Assembly: GCF_001561995.1 (NCBI RefSeq) | Contig: NZ_LLWC01000024.1 | Coordinates: forward strand, 1-64,000 | Source of the DNA: Polycladidibacter hongkongensis | GTDB lineage: Bacteria > Pseudomonadota > Alphaproteobacteria > Rhizobiales > Stappiaceae | Direction of reading: 5' to 3' | DNA: 64,000 bases | Shown: in pieces, positions 51,012-59,950 of the stretch | Layout of the letters: each line of letters opens with the position of its first letter | Position numbering within the stretch: position 1 is the first letter of the stretch | Made by a program: the position numbers and the translations under genes | Notes under the pieces: generated by a model | What the model saw: the letters and a program-made list of their open reading frames with translations, nothing else | What the model was told of the DNA's origin: nothing | Databases searched by the model: none

Positions 51012-52724
51012 ATGCAAGGACTTTGGGCGCGTCGCAGTTTGATCACCAAAGGGGCGACTTTGGTCGCGGTGGCTATCCTGTTGGCGCTTGGAACGCTTAC
51101 AGCGATTACGGATTATCTACTACAAAATACGTTGGAAAAGGAAGTTATACACCGGCAGGAGTTTAACATCCGGGTGGCTGCCGAGCAGTTTGCCCTCGAC
51201 CAAGAAGAGGTTAAAGTCAACTACACAAGCGCCAATCAGGTTGAGCGAATTTCCCTAGCGCAACTGCCTGAATTTACTGACCACAGGATGATTGACCACA
51301 TAGGTGAGTTGATTGGTGAAACGGCGACCGTTTTTGCGTGGGATGAAGCGACACAAGACTTTTGGCGCAAGACCACCAACATCAAAAAGTCTGATGGTAG
51401 CCGTGCGGTTGGCACCCGTCTTGGTCAGAATGGCAAGGTATATCCAGTCGTTACCAAAGGCGAGACTTATCTAGGTGAAGCCATTATCCTTGGAATTCCC
51501 TATTACACACTTTACGAGCCTATTTTCTCCGGATCGAAGGTTGTGGGCATTCTTTACGTAGGTATGGAAAAGGCCAATGTGGATGCAATGGTCGAACGGG
51601 TCCGTGATGGTTTGATGATGGGGCTGCTGATCCTTGCAGTTCTGCTGACAGGCGCTGCGGTTGTCGGTATGCGGATTATGCTGGCACCGATACCGGTTAT
51701 AACTTCGGCGCTGCATGCATTGGCAGAAAACCGTGATGATGTGGAAGTGCCCTATGCCAAACGTCAGGATGAAATTGGCCGCATGGCGCAAGCGTTTCTG
51801 GTGCTGCGTGACAATAATGCTGAGCGGTTGCGCCTGCAAGAAGCGCAGGTTGCCGAGCAAGCTGAGCGTTTGAAGCGGCAGGAGCACATTGATGTCTTGC
51901 TAAATGAATTTGACACAGCCATTCAACAAAGCCTTACTGAAGTTGGCAAGTGGGCTGATGAGATGGAGCATACTGCCGAGGGGCTGTCGTCGATTGCCGA
52001 GGCAAGCGCAGAGCAATCCACCGGCGCCGCGGCTGCTTCTGAAGAGGCCTCGACAAATGTTGGGGCCGTGGCCACAGCAGCTGAAGAGCTAAGTGTATCG
52101 ATTGGTGAAATTCGCCGCCAAATCAGTGAGACTTCAAAAGTAATCACCGGTGCGAGCGATAGCGCACAGCAGACCAATGAACGGGTTGAGGCGCTGGATC
52201 AATCTACTCAAAAAATCGGAGAAGTGGTTGATCTTATTCGTGATATTGCAGAGCAGACCAACTTGTTGGCTCTGAATGCCACCATTGAAGCGGCACGTGC
52301 CGGTGAGATGGGGCGTGGTTTTGCAGTGGTCGCGAGCGAAGTGAAGGAGCTTGCAACACAAACCTCCAAAGCTACTGAGGAAATCTCGGCGCAGGTTGAG
52401 GGGATTCAGGGGTCATCACAGGCAGTGGTCGGAGATATCGCTTCGATTAGCGAGACCATGGCACAGGTAAACAGTTATGCTGCAACTGTTGCGTCTGCGG
52501 TTGATCAACAAAGCGGAGCCTCGGAAGAGATTAGCCAGAATGTGCAGATGGCGGCGAGCGGCACGCAGCAAGTGGCTGCGGGTATGGCGGAGCTGGCCGA
52601 AGCGGTTGACAAAACACGCGGTTCAGCAGAGCGGGTACTTAATGTTTCGCAGGCACTGAACGCGCAGGCACAAATGATCCGTGATGCGTTTACCAAGTTG
52701 ATGCAGGATGTGCGCGCTGCCTAG
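51012..52724 (+). CDS. Methyl-accepting chemotaxis protein with Cache-type sensor
   Basis: Start at 51012 ([20 protein letters not shown]) has GGAGG 6 bases upstream, giving 570 residues. First span ~13-35; periplasmic sensor ~36-190 with [20 protein letters not shown] and [19 protein letters not shown] (single Cache pattern); second span ~196-220. HAMP follows, and a signalling domain with the hairpin tip [40 protein letters not shown]. It binds an unknown ligand, probably a small organic acid, and controls CheA. No CheW/CheA genes are near. Confidence 0.92.
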   Translation: MQGLWARRSLITKGATLVAVAILLALGTLTAITDYLLQNTLEKEVIHRQEFNIRVAAEQFALDQEEVKVNYTSANQVERISLAQLPEFTDHRMIDHIGELIGETATVFAWDEATQDFWRKTTNIKKSDGSRAVGTRLGQNGKVYPVVTKGETYLGEAIILGIPYYTLYEPIFSGSKVVGILYVGMEKANVDAMVERVRDGLMMGLLILAVLLTGAAVVGMRIMLAPIPVITSALHALAENRDDVEVPYAKRQDEIGRMAQAFLVLRDNNAERLRLQEAQVAEQAERLKRQEHIDVLLNEFDTAIQQSLTEVGKWADEMEHTAEGLSSIAEASAEQSTGAAAASEEASTNVGAVATAAEELSVSIGEIRRQISETSKVITGASDSAQQTNERVEALDQSTQKIGEVVDLIRDIAEQTNLLALNATIEAARAGEMGRGFAVVASEVKELATQTSKATEEISAQVEGIQGSSQAVVGDIASISETMAQVNSYAATVASAVDQQSGASEEISQNVQMAASGTQQVAAGMAELAEAVDKTRGSAERVLNVSQALNAQAQMIRDAFTKLMQDVRAA

Positions 52725-52749
52725 GCCTGTGGCTGCGTATTAAGAATAA

Positions 52750-52781
52750 AAGCCGCTGCGTTGAAGCAGCGGCCTTTTTTT
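52750..52781 (+). terminator. Terminator of the chemotaxis receptor gene
   Basis: AGCCGCTGC pairs with GCAGCGGC(C) around GTTGAA, followed by TTTTTTT. Confidence 0.9.
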
Positions 52782-52809
52782 ATGTTTGAACTGTATCGTC
52801 GGTTATCTG

Positions 52810-55059
52810 CTAGAGGCTATTGCCGCCAAACTTGTTGGTGCGCGGGAAGCCGTTTGGAGGGAGGCGCCCAGCCTGCCCGCGATCGCCTAGCCAATCCACC
52901 AGATCGTCCATTGTGCGGGTGAAGGTACGCCCAGAGCTGTCGTGCCAGCTCAGACCGTCCTCGGACTTGAACACCTTGGCATCAGCAATGCCGCCGTCAC
53001 GGTAGCGCTGCAGGCGGACACCACGGCCGCGGGTCATTTCAGCGATTTGCGCAAGCGGGAACACAAGCAGTTTACGATTGTCGCCAATGACGGCCACTTG
53101 ATCGCCATGGGCTGGAATGCAGAGCTTGGCCTCTTCGGGGGCGCTTACGTTCAGGACCTGTTTGCCCTTGCGGGTGTTGGCAACAACGTCGCCTTCCTTG
53201 ACGATGAAACCACGTGCGTCGGTTGTGGTGAGCAGGAGTTTGCGTTCTGGATCATGCGGGAAGACTGTTAGAATGTCTTGCGCCTCGTCCATATCTACCA
53301 TGAGGCGGATTGGTTCGCCATGGCCGCGGCCTCCGGGCAGTTTGTCCGCACCCAGGGTAAAGAATTTGCCGCCGGTGGTGAAGACCAGCAATTTGCTAGT
53401 AGTCTCGGCGTGGAAGGAGAGTTTGAGCGCGTCGCCTTGCTTGAACGAGACATTGCTTACATCCTGCGCATGGCCTTTCATGGCGCGGATCCAGCCTTTT
53501 TCTGAAACAAGAACCGTGATGGGCTCTTTTTCAATCATAGCTTGCTGAATGTCTTCCAGATCGCGGTCATTGGCCGTGCCGAACTGGCTGCGGCGTTTGC
53601 CGATCTCTGTTTCTGGACCATAGGCCTTGGCAATCTCGCCGATATTCTTGGCGACCCGCTTCCATAGTTTGGCGGGTGAGGCGAGCATGGCCTCTAGGCT
53701 GTCGCGTTCTTTGGACAGCTTGTCATGTTCGGCGCGAATTTCGATTTCTTCCAGCTTGCGCAAGGAGCGCAGGCGCATGTTGAGAATCGCTTCGGCTTGT
53801 ACATCGGTCAGCTCAAAGGCGCGAATAAGTTCGGCTTTGGCGTCGTCTTCCTCACGGATAATGCGGATGACTTCGTCAATGTTGAGATAAGCGGCCAGAT
53901 AGCCTTCCAGCACTTCCATGCGGTGGCGGATCTGCTCTAGCCGGTGGTTGGAGCGTCGCACCAGCACATCTTTCTGGTGGTCAAGCCATTCTTGCAAGAC
54001 ATCTTTTAGCCCCATCACTTTTGGGACAACGCCGCCGGAAAGTACGTTCATGTTGAGCGAGAAACGGCTTTCCAGATCGGTGAGTTTGAAGAGTGAGGCC
54101 ATGAGCAATTCCGGATCAACGGTTTTGCTACGCGGCACCAGAACCAAGCGGATGTCTTCGGCAGATTCGTCCTGCACATCATCAAGAAGTGGCAGTTTGC
54201 GTGCGGTAAGGAGCTCGGCAATTTTTTCGATCAGGCGGGATTTTTGTACCTGATAGGGGATCTGCGTGACAACAATGTTGTAGGTGCCGCGCGGGCCTTC
54301 TTCCTTGTGCCACTTGGCGCGGGTGCGGAAACTGCCGCGTCCGGTTTTGTATGCCTCGACAATAGAGCCTTGATCATTGACGATTACGCCGCCGGTTGGG
54401 AAATCCGGCCCCTTGACATGGGTGAGCAGCTCTTCTGTGGTAGCGTCCGGTTCCTTGATCAGGTGCAGACAGGCATTGCACAGCTCATAAGCGTTGTGTG
54501 GGGGAATTGATGTGGCCATGCCAACAGCGATACCGGTGGAGCCATTGGCCAAGAGATTGGGAAAGGCACCGGGCAGAACAACGGGTTCTTTATCGAGGCC
54601 ATCATAAGTTTCGCGAAAATCAATGGCGTTTTCGTCCAGTCCGTCAAGCAAGCGGATGGCAACATCGGTCATGCGCGCTTCGGTGTAACGCATGGCTGCG
54701 GCGCTGTCGCCATCGATATTGCCGAAGTTGCCTTGGCCATCAACCATCGGATAACGGACCGAGAAATCCTGCGCCAAGCGCACCAGTGCGTCGTAAATCG
54801 CCGCATCACCGTGCGGGTGGTATTTACCCATGACATCGCCAACCACGCGGGCACACTTTTTGAAACCGGCTTTGGGGTCCAGTTTAAGCAAGCGCATGCC
54901 GTAAAGAATGCGCCGGTGTACGGGCTTGAGGCCATCGCGCACATCCGGCAAGGCGCGGTGCATGATCGTTGTCAGCGCGTAGGACAGGTAGCGTTCTTCC
55001 AGAGCATCTTTGAGATTGATGGTCTGGGACGCGTCAAAATCAGTGCGTTCGTTTCCCAT
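52810..55059 (-). CDS. parC: DNA topoisomerase IV subunit A
   Basis: 749 residues beginning [20 protein letters not shown]. The catalytic Tyr is Tyr125 (AMRYTEARM). [15 protein letters not shown] at 78-92 is the quinolone region; Ala86 stands where E. coli ParC has Ser80, as in other alphaproteobacteria. C-terminal beta-pinwheel repeats ([27 protein letters not shown]) are shorter than in GyrA. With ParE it decatenates daughter chromosomes. First of the minus-strand block after recO. Confidence 0.94.
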   Translation of the reverse strand: MGNERTDFDASQTINLKDALEERYLSYALTTIMHRALPDVRDGLKPVHRRILYGMRLLKLDPKAGFKKCARVVGDVMGKYHPHGDAAIYDALVRLAQDFSVRYPMVDGQGNFGNIDGDSAAAMRYTEARMTDVAIRLLDGLDENAIDFRETYDGLDKEPVVLPGAFPNLLANGSTGIAVGMATSIPPHNAYELCNACLHLIKEPDATTEELLTHVKGPDFPTGGVIVNDQGSIVEAYKTGRGSFRTRAKWHKEEGPRGTYNIVVTQIPYQVQKSRLIEKIAELLTARKLPLLDDVQDESAEDIRLVLVPRSKTVDPELLMASLFKLTDLESRFSLNMNVLSGGVVPKVMGLKDVLQEWLDHQKDVLVRRSNHRLEQIRHRMEVLEGYLAAYLNIDEVIRIIREEDDAKAELIRAFELTDVQAEAILNMRLRSLRKLEEIEIRAEHDKLSKERDSLEAMLASPAKLWKRVAKNIGEIAKAYGPETEIGKRRSQFGTANDRDLEDIQQAMIEKEPITVLVSEKGWIRAMKGHAQDVSNVSFKQGDALKLSFHAETTSKLLVFTTGGKFFTLGADKLPGGRGHGEPIRLMVDMDEAQDILTVFPHDPERKLLLTTTDARGFIVKEGDVVANTRKGKQVLNVSAPEEAKLCIPAHGDQVAVIGDNRKLLVFPLAQIAEMTRGRGVRLQRYRDGGIADAKVFKSEDGLSWHDSSGRTFTRTMDDLVDWLGDRGQAGRLPPNGFPRTNKFGGNSL

Positions 55060-55115
55060 GGCCCTTGACTAGCTTCTTAAAGGGGGTTTCGCAAGATGTT
55101 TGCAGGTGAAAATGG

Positions 55116-55898
55116 CTAATCTGTCACATTTTCACTGGCGGAATGCTGACTTCGCCGCAACGCGTTTAAGTAGCTATCGCGGGCGGGTGGCCAGTTTAAC
55201 GTGCGAGGTTCGTAGATGTATTTATGAAGAAAGTAGCCGGTGAGCTCGAAGCCCTTGACGATCTCCTCAATAGGTTGAGGCAGCATTGCTTGAGTGGCAA
55301 GAAAACTATTGCTCTCATCGTTGCTGCGTAAAAACGCGGGGAGTTCGAGCAGCTTTGCCGCGTATGGCGCGCCTGCAGTGCGGCAGACGGCGCGTCCTGA
55401 ACGGGGCGAGACCCAGATTAGATCTTCTGTCGCACCCGTTGCCGCGCAATTCGTAAGATCCAAGCCGAATCCAAGTTCTCCCAGCAGCTCAAGCTCAAAG
55501 CGCACGAGCAGCAGTGCGCCGATATGTGGATCATCCAAATGATCAAGGATTACATCGAGCGCATGAAAGAGACGGGGGTGCGGATCGCGCTCGGGCAAAA
55601 GGCGCAGGAGGGCGCAAAGGGTTTGCAGGGCGTGTAAGGAGTGCGCCGCTTGCATAAGCGCGGCGGCTCGTTGTTGCAGTGGCTCGATGGTGAATGCGCC
55701 CAAATGCTCATCCAGGCGGCCACGCCAGGCCAGCGAGACATGATTGCCCGGTTGCAGAGAAGGCTGTTGGCGGCGCGAACGGCCTCCGCGTACAAGCCCC
55801 ATGCAACGGCCCCGCTCCAGTGTCATTACCTCCAGCACAAGGTTGTTTTCCCCTTGCTTGCGGCTGCCGATAATAATGCCTTCGCCCTGCCACTGCAT
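55116..55898 (-). CDS. recO: DNA repair protein RecO
   Basis: 260 residues. The N-terminal OB-fold starts MQWQGEGIIIGSRKQGENNL, followed by GRCMGLVRGGRSRRQQPSLQ and PGNHVSLAWRGRLDEHLG. The C-terminal helical part has the family pattern FELELLGELGFGLDLTNC; the zinc cysteines of some RecO proteins are only partly present. It loads RecA with RecR in gap repair. 27 bases behind era, one operon. Confidence 0.93.
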   Translation of the reverse strand: MQWQGEGIIIGSRKQGENNLVLEVMTLERGRCMGLVRGGRSRRQQPSLQPGNHVSLAWRGRLDEHLGAFTIEPLQQRAAALMQAAHSLHALQTLCALLRLLPERDPHPRLFHALDVILDHLDDPHIGALLLVRFELELLGELGFGLDLTNCAATGATEDLIWVSPRSGRAVCRTAGAPYAAKLLELPAFLRSNDESNSFLATQAMLPQPIEEIVKGFELTGYFLHKYIYEPRTLNWPPARDSYLNALRRSQHSASENVTD

Positions 55899-55925
55899 GT
55901 TTGTTCCTCTTGGGTTTGCAGCTGG

Positions 55926-56870
55926 TTAAAGCGGGAAGTCCAGCCCCATCTGGCGGTAGCGCTCGGGGTCATCCGACCAGTTTTCACGCACTTTAACGAA
56001 GACAAACAGGTGAATTTTTTGCTCGAAGGCTTCTTGCATTTCTTCACGAGCGGCGGAGGAGATAGCTTTGATCGCCTTGCCATTTTTGCCCAGAACAATG
56101 GATTTTTGGCTGTCGCGCTCTACAAAAATGGTTTGTTCGATACGTACAGAGCCATCTTTGCGCTCTTGCCAAAGATCGGTTTCCACCGTGGAGATGTAGG
56201 GTAGCTCTTCATGCAAGCGCAGATAAAGCTTTTCGCGGGTGATCTCGGCAGCGAGCATGCGCAGCGGAACGTCTGATGCCTGATCTTCTGGGTAGAGCCA
56301 CGGCCCCTCCGGCATTTCACCGGCGAAATATTCCAGAATGTCCTTGGTGCCGCTGCCGGAGAGGGCAGAGATCATGAAGGTCTGGTTGAATTTGGTGTAC
56401 TCGTTGGCTTTCTTGGCCAGATCGAGCAGTTTTTCGCGCTTGGTGATATCGACTTTGTTGAGCAGCAGCACCTTGGGCATTTTGATGTTTTGCAGCTCGG
56501 TCAGAATACGCTCGACGGCTTCGGTAATGCCGCGGGTGGCATCAATGAGAACGGCGATAACGTCGGCGTCTTTGGCGCCGCCCCATGCACTGTCGACCAT
56601 GGCGCGATCCAAGCGGCGGCGGGGGCGGAAAATGCCCGGCGTGTCGACGAAGACAATCTGGCTTTCGTCTTTGATGGCAACCCCGCGGATCATAGTGCGG
56701 GTGGTCTGCACCTTATGGGTGACAATGGAAACTTTCAGGCCGACCAGTTGGTTCAGCAGGGTGGATTTGCCTGCATTGGGCGCGCCGATCAGCGCGACAA
56801 AGCCCGCCTTGGTTGGCTGTTGGCCCGCTGGGGTCTCTTCCGGTGTTGGTTCTGGTGTGAATTCGGTCAT
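55926..56870 (-). CDS. era: GTPase Era
   Basis: 314 residues. G1 GAPNAGKSTLLN, G2 TTRTMIRG, G3 DTPGI and G4 NKVD are complete. The C-terminal KH domain has VRIEQTIFVERDSQKSIVLG. The N-terminus is extended by about 20 residues rich in Pro, Thr and Glu (EFTPEPTPEETPAGQQPTK). It binds 16S rRNA and helps assemble the 30S subunit. Order rnc-era-recO is conserved in the group. Confidence 0.96.
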   Translation of the reverse strand: MTEFTPEPTPEETPAGQQPTKAGFVALIGAPNAGKSTLLNQLVGLKVSIVTHKVQTTRTMIRGVAIKDESQIVFVDTPGIFRPRRRLDRAMVDSAWGGAKDADVIAVLIDATRGITEAVERILTELQNIKMPKVLLLNKVDITKREKLLDLAKKANEYTKFNQTFMISALSGSGTKDILEYFAGEMPEGPWLYPEDQASDVPLRMLAAEITREKLYLRLHEELPYISTVETDLWQERKDGSVRIEQTIFVERDSQKSIVLGKNGKAIKAISSAAREEMQEAFEQKIHLFVFVKVRENWSDDPERYRQMGLDFPL

Positions 56871-56903
56871 TTATGGATGTCCCTTTGCGGTGATTGGCGG
56901 GGC

Positions 56904-57614
56904 CTAGCTCTCGGCCCAAACGCCTTCACGGACAAGAATTTCGGTTGCGGCGGCTTGCTCGGCTGCGCGGCGACTTTTGCCTTCAGCTCTGGCCGGATGT
57001 GTGTCGGAGATGGTGACCTCAACAACAAAGAGCGGCGCGTGGTCGGGGCCTTTGCGGTCGATGATAGCATAAGTCGGGGTGGGTTTGCCTTTGCCCTGTA
57101 CCCATTCTTGCAAGGTGGTTTTGGCGTCGCGCAGGGGGCCAGCGTAGGACTTCATGCGCGGGGCGAAAAACTTGCGGGTGATGCGGTCGGCCTCGGCGTA
57201 GCCGCTGTCCAGATAGATGGCGGCGAGGATGCTCTCGCACATATCGGCAAGCAGAGCTGCTTTGGTGCGGCCACCTGAACGGGCCTCGGCATCGCCAACG
57301 CGCATGTGATTGCCCAGCCGCCATTCTTTGGCGACTTCGGCGCATGTTTCTTTCTTTACAAGCTGGTTGAGCCGGCGGGCGAGTTCACCTTCTTCCGCTT
57401 TGGGGTATTCAGCCTCCAGCATGGTGGCGACGGAAAGGCCCAAGACGCGGTCACCGAGGAATTCCAGGCGCTGGTAGCTGCTGTCGGCGGCTGCGTGCAG
57501 AGGTAAGGCGCTGGCGTGGGTGAGGGCGCGCTTTAACAGGAGCTTGTCTTTAAAGGTATAGCCGATCCGCTCTTCCAGCTTGTGATCGTTCTCGTTTTTT
57601 TTGTTCTTTATCAT
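56904..57614 (-). CDS. rnc: Ribonuclease III
   Basis: 236 residues with LEERIGYTFKDKLLLKRALT and the signature YQRLEFLGDRVLGLS. ADMCESILAAIYLDSGY gives the catalytic acidic residues. The C-terminal double-stranded-RNA-binding domain (TLQEWVQGKGKPTPTYAI onwards) is complete. It processes rRNA and structured mRNA and would also cut sRNA-mRNA duplexes. Lies between lepB and era. Confidence 0.96.
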   Translation of the reverse strand: MIKNKKNENDHKLEERIGYTFKDKLLLKRALTHASALPLHAAADSSYQRLEFLGDRVLGLSVATMLEAEYPKAEEGELARRLNQLVKKETCAEVAKEWRLGNHMRVGDAEARSGGRTKAALLADMCESILAAIYLDSGYAEADRITRKFFAPRMKSYAGPLRDAKTTLQEWVQGKGKPTPTYAIIDRKGPDHAPLFVVEVTISDTHPARAEGKSRRAAEQAAATEILVREGVWAES

Positions 57615-57631
57615 TTACGTGCTTACGGTGT

Positions 57632-57668
57632 GAAAATTCGAAGCGCCGGGCTGAAGGGCCCGGCGCCA
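57632..57668 (-). terminator. Hairpin between lepB and rnc
   Basis: GCGCCGGGC pairs with GCCCGGCGC on the minus strand, followed by TTCGAATTTT. It could partly end lepB transcripts. Confidence 0.6.
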
Positions 57669-57684
57669 GTATGCGCTTAAAAGC

Positions 57685-58437
57685 TTAAAGGGTTGTCCCC
57701 AAGCGTTCCCAGCGAATGGACCAAGGCCATTTCCAGAACATCCATGGGGCGGCGCCTTCTTCCAGCGAGAAGAAGATTACATCGGCCCGGCCCACGAAAT
57801 TTTCGAAGGGCACAAAGCCCACAGCGCTCATGACGCGGCTGTCCTGCGAGTTGTCGCGGTTGTCACCCATCATGAAATAGTGTCCAGCTGGGACTTTAAA
57901 CACGCGCGTGTTGTCGGTGGTGCCGTTGGCAAACAAATCCAGCGTGTGGTAGGAAACGCCGTTCGGTAGGGTTTCCATGTAACGGGTAACGCGGCGCGGG
58001 GTGCCAGAGGCATCCTTTTCGATAAAGTCATCAATGCGCTCGCGCTTTACAGCTTTGCCATTGATGAACAGTACGCCATTTTGCATCTGAATCTCATCGC
58101 CCGGCAGGCCGATAACGCGTTTTATGTAGTCGGTGGAATTGTCGCTCGGCAGTTTAAATACTGCGACATCGCCGCGTTTGGGTTCGCCGGACCAGACACG
58201 TCCATCCATGGGTACCAAGCCAAAGGGGAACGAGTATTGGCTGTAGCCATAGCTGAATTTGGAGACGAAGAGGTAGTCGCCGATCAGCAGGGTATCTTTC
58301 ATCGAGCCGGAGGGAATGTTGAACGGCTGAAACAGAAATGTGCGCACAACAAGAGCGAGCAGTAGCGCCTGTACAACAACCTTGATGGTCTCGTAGACGC
58401 CACCATCCTGTTCTTTGCTATCTTGGGACACGCTCAT
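57685..58437 (-). CDS. lepB: Signal peptidase I
   Basis: 250 residues. One N-terminal span (ETIKVVVQALLLALVVRTFL) is followed by NIPSGSMKDTLLIGDYLFVS with the nucleophile Ser. GDVAVFKLPSDNSTDYIKRV has the general-base Lys, and GDNRDNSQDSR is the third signature. It cleaves Sec signal peptides, including those of the porins here. Part of the acpS-lepB-rnc-era order. Confidence 0.96.
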   Translation of the reverse strand: MSVSQDSKEQDGGVYETIKVVVQALLLALVVRTFLFQPFNIPSGSMKDTLLIGDYLFVSKFSYGYSQYSFPFGLVPMDGRVWSGEPKRGDVAVFKLPSDNSTDYIKRVIGLPGDEIQMQNGVLFINGKAVKRERIDDFIEKDASGTPRRVTRYMETLPNGVSYHTLDLFANGTTDNTRVFKVPAGHYFMMGDNRDNSQDSRVMSAVGFVPFENFVGRADVIFFSLEEGAAPWMFWKWPWSIRWERLGTTL

Positions 58438-58665
58438 GATTATCCTTAGTTGTCAAAAAGAAAGCGGCCCAGCTGCCGCGCTAAAGCTTCTTGTGCTGCA
58501 AGTTGCAAATGCATGGGCAACCTGCGCTATCTAACATAGTAGGCACTCATAGCCGTTCAAGAGCCACTGTGCAATGACAACGGGGCAGCTCTGCGGTTTT
58601 TTATGGGAAGAAGGGGCGAGGGCTGTCTATATGTCGCGTAGATCGGTTTTCGTGGTCACCGGCGG

Positions 58666-59085
58666 TTATGCTTGCGGCTCCGGCCAATCGACGGGGCGGG
58701 CGGAGATGACAACGAACGCTTGTGCCCACGGAAAGTCATCGGTGATGGTGACATCAATCTGCGCGGTAAAGCCGGTGGGCGTCATGGCGGAGAGGCGTTC
58801 AGCGGCTTTGCCGGTCAAGTGCATGGTGGGTTTGCCGCTTTTCAGGTTAACAACGCCCATTTCTTTCCAAGCGGTGCCCATGGACAGGCCGGTACCGAGG
58901 GCCTTTGAGCAAGCTTCTTTGGCGGCGAAGCGTTTGGCATAGGAGGCGCTGCGGTTTTTCCGGGTTTCCGACTTTGTTTGTTCGATCTGGGTGAAGACGC
59001 GCTCCTGAAAACGTTGGCCAAATCGGGCGAGCGTTTTGTCGATGCGGCGGATATCGCAAAGATCTGAACCGATACCTAGAATCAT
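58666..59085 (-). CDS. acpS: Holo-[acyl-carrier-protein] synthase
   Basis: 139 residues with [12 protein letters not shown] (metal Asp) and [19 protein letters not shown] (metal Glu). It transfers phosphopantetheine from CoA to ACP. A gap of 228 bases to lepB contains no gene; the gap to the DUF2062 gene is 54 bases. Confidence 0.94.
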   Translation of the reverse strand: MILGIGSDLCDIRRIDKTLARFGQRFQERVFTQIEQTKSETRKNRSASYAKRFAAKEACSKALGTGLSMGTAWKEMGVVNLKSGKPTMHLTGKAAERLSAMTPTGFTAQIDVTITDDFPWAQAFVVISARPVDWPEPQA

Positions 59086-59139
59086 CTGCGCGACCTTTCT
59101 TCAGCTGACTTGAAACAGGATGGGCGACGAAAAGCCTGC

Positions 59140-59757
59140 TTAGGCCTCCGGGTCTTGCATCTCCATGATATGCTGGGCGCGGCGCTTTTGGAAATGCTGA
59201 AAGCGGTTGCGCTGATAGGCTTCTACGGCGCGGCGTACAGGAAAGTAGAAGGCCAAGCCACAAATCAGGGCCAGTGGTAGGGAGCCTACCAGCATTGGCA
59301 CAAAGGTATCCATGGAGTGGCTGAGGAAGGCCTGCGCTTTTTCAAGCAGTGGCATGTCAGCGTGTTTAAACTTTTTTGCGGTAAGCTTTAGTGCCTTGAT
59401 TGGCGGGGCATCCTTAGCCTCTTGATAAAGCAGGAAACTGCCGAGCTTGTAGGTGGTCGCCCAGATGAACGGAAAAGTGAGCGGGTTGCCTACAGCTGTG
59501 CCGAGTGCGGCGGCCAGCATGTTGCCTCTGGTCACAAATGCCAGAATGAAGCTGAATATGAAATGAAAGCCCACAAATGGCGTGATCGAGGCGGCGGCGC
59601 CGCAAGCAAACCCCATGGAGACGGTGTGGGGGCTGGCGGAAAGACGCAACACCCGCTTGCCGAAGTATTTGGCCGAGCGCAGCCAACTGCGGCGCGGCCA
59701 CACGGCCACGCGAAGGCGCTCTAGGCGAGATGGGGTCTGTCGGCGTTTAAAGAGCAT
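59140..59757 (-). CDS. DUF2062 membrane protein
   Basis: 205 residues. A basic N-terminus (about 1-30) is followed by ASPHTVSMGFACGAAASITP and spans around FHFIFSFILAFVTRGNMLAA, LGTAVGNPLTFPFIWATTYK and MLVGSLPLALICGLAFYFPV, the DUF2062 pattern. Proteins of this family occur beside rsh and acpS in Hyphomicrobiales. Function unknown; three or four membrane segments. Probably cotranscribed with acpS. Confidence 0.85.
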   Translation of the reverse strand: MLFKRRQTPSRLERLRVAVWPRRSWLRSAKYFGKRVLRLSASPHTVSMGFACGAAASITPFVGFHFIFSFILAFVTRGNMLAAALGTAVGNPLTFPFIWATTYKLGSFLLYQEAKDAPPIKALKLTAKKFKHADMPLLEKAQAFLSHSMDTFVPMLVGSLPLALICGLAFYFPVRRAVEAYQRNRFQHFQKRRAQHIMEMQDPEA

Positions 59758-59950
59758 TCCCTGAACTTCTTTTGTTGGGCATCTGCCTTTTTACATCCCT
59801 AAAGTTATGGGGCGCTTTAGCCGGATACACTGCGATTAAACGAGGTTCAAGGAAAAATCCGGCTATCGTGTGGTTGCAAACCATTTTTCCTTGCAGCTAC
59901 TGGTGGCCCGGATAACGTTAGGTTGCTTTCGTCATCCGGGTGCCTGATTT

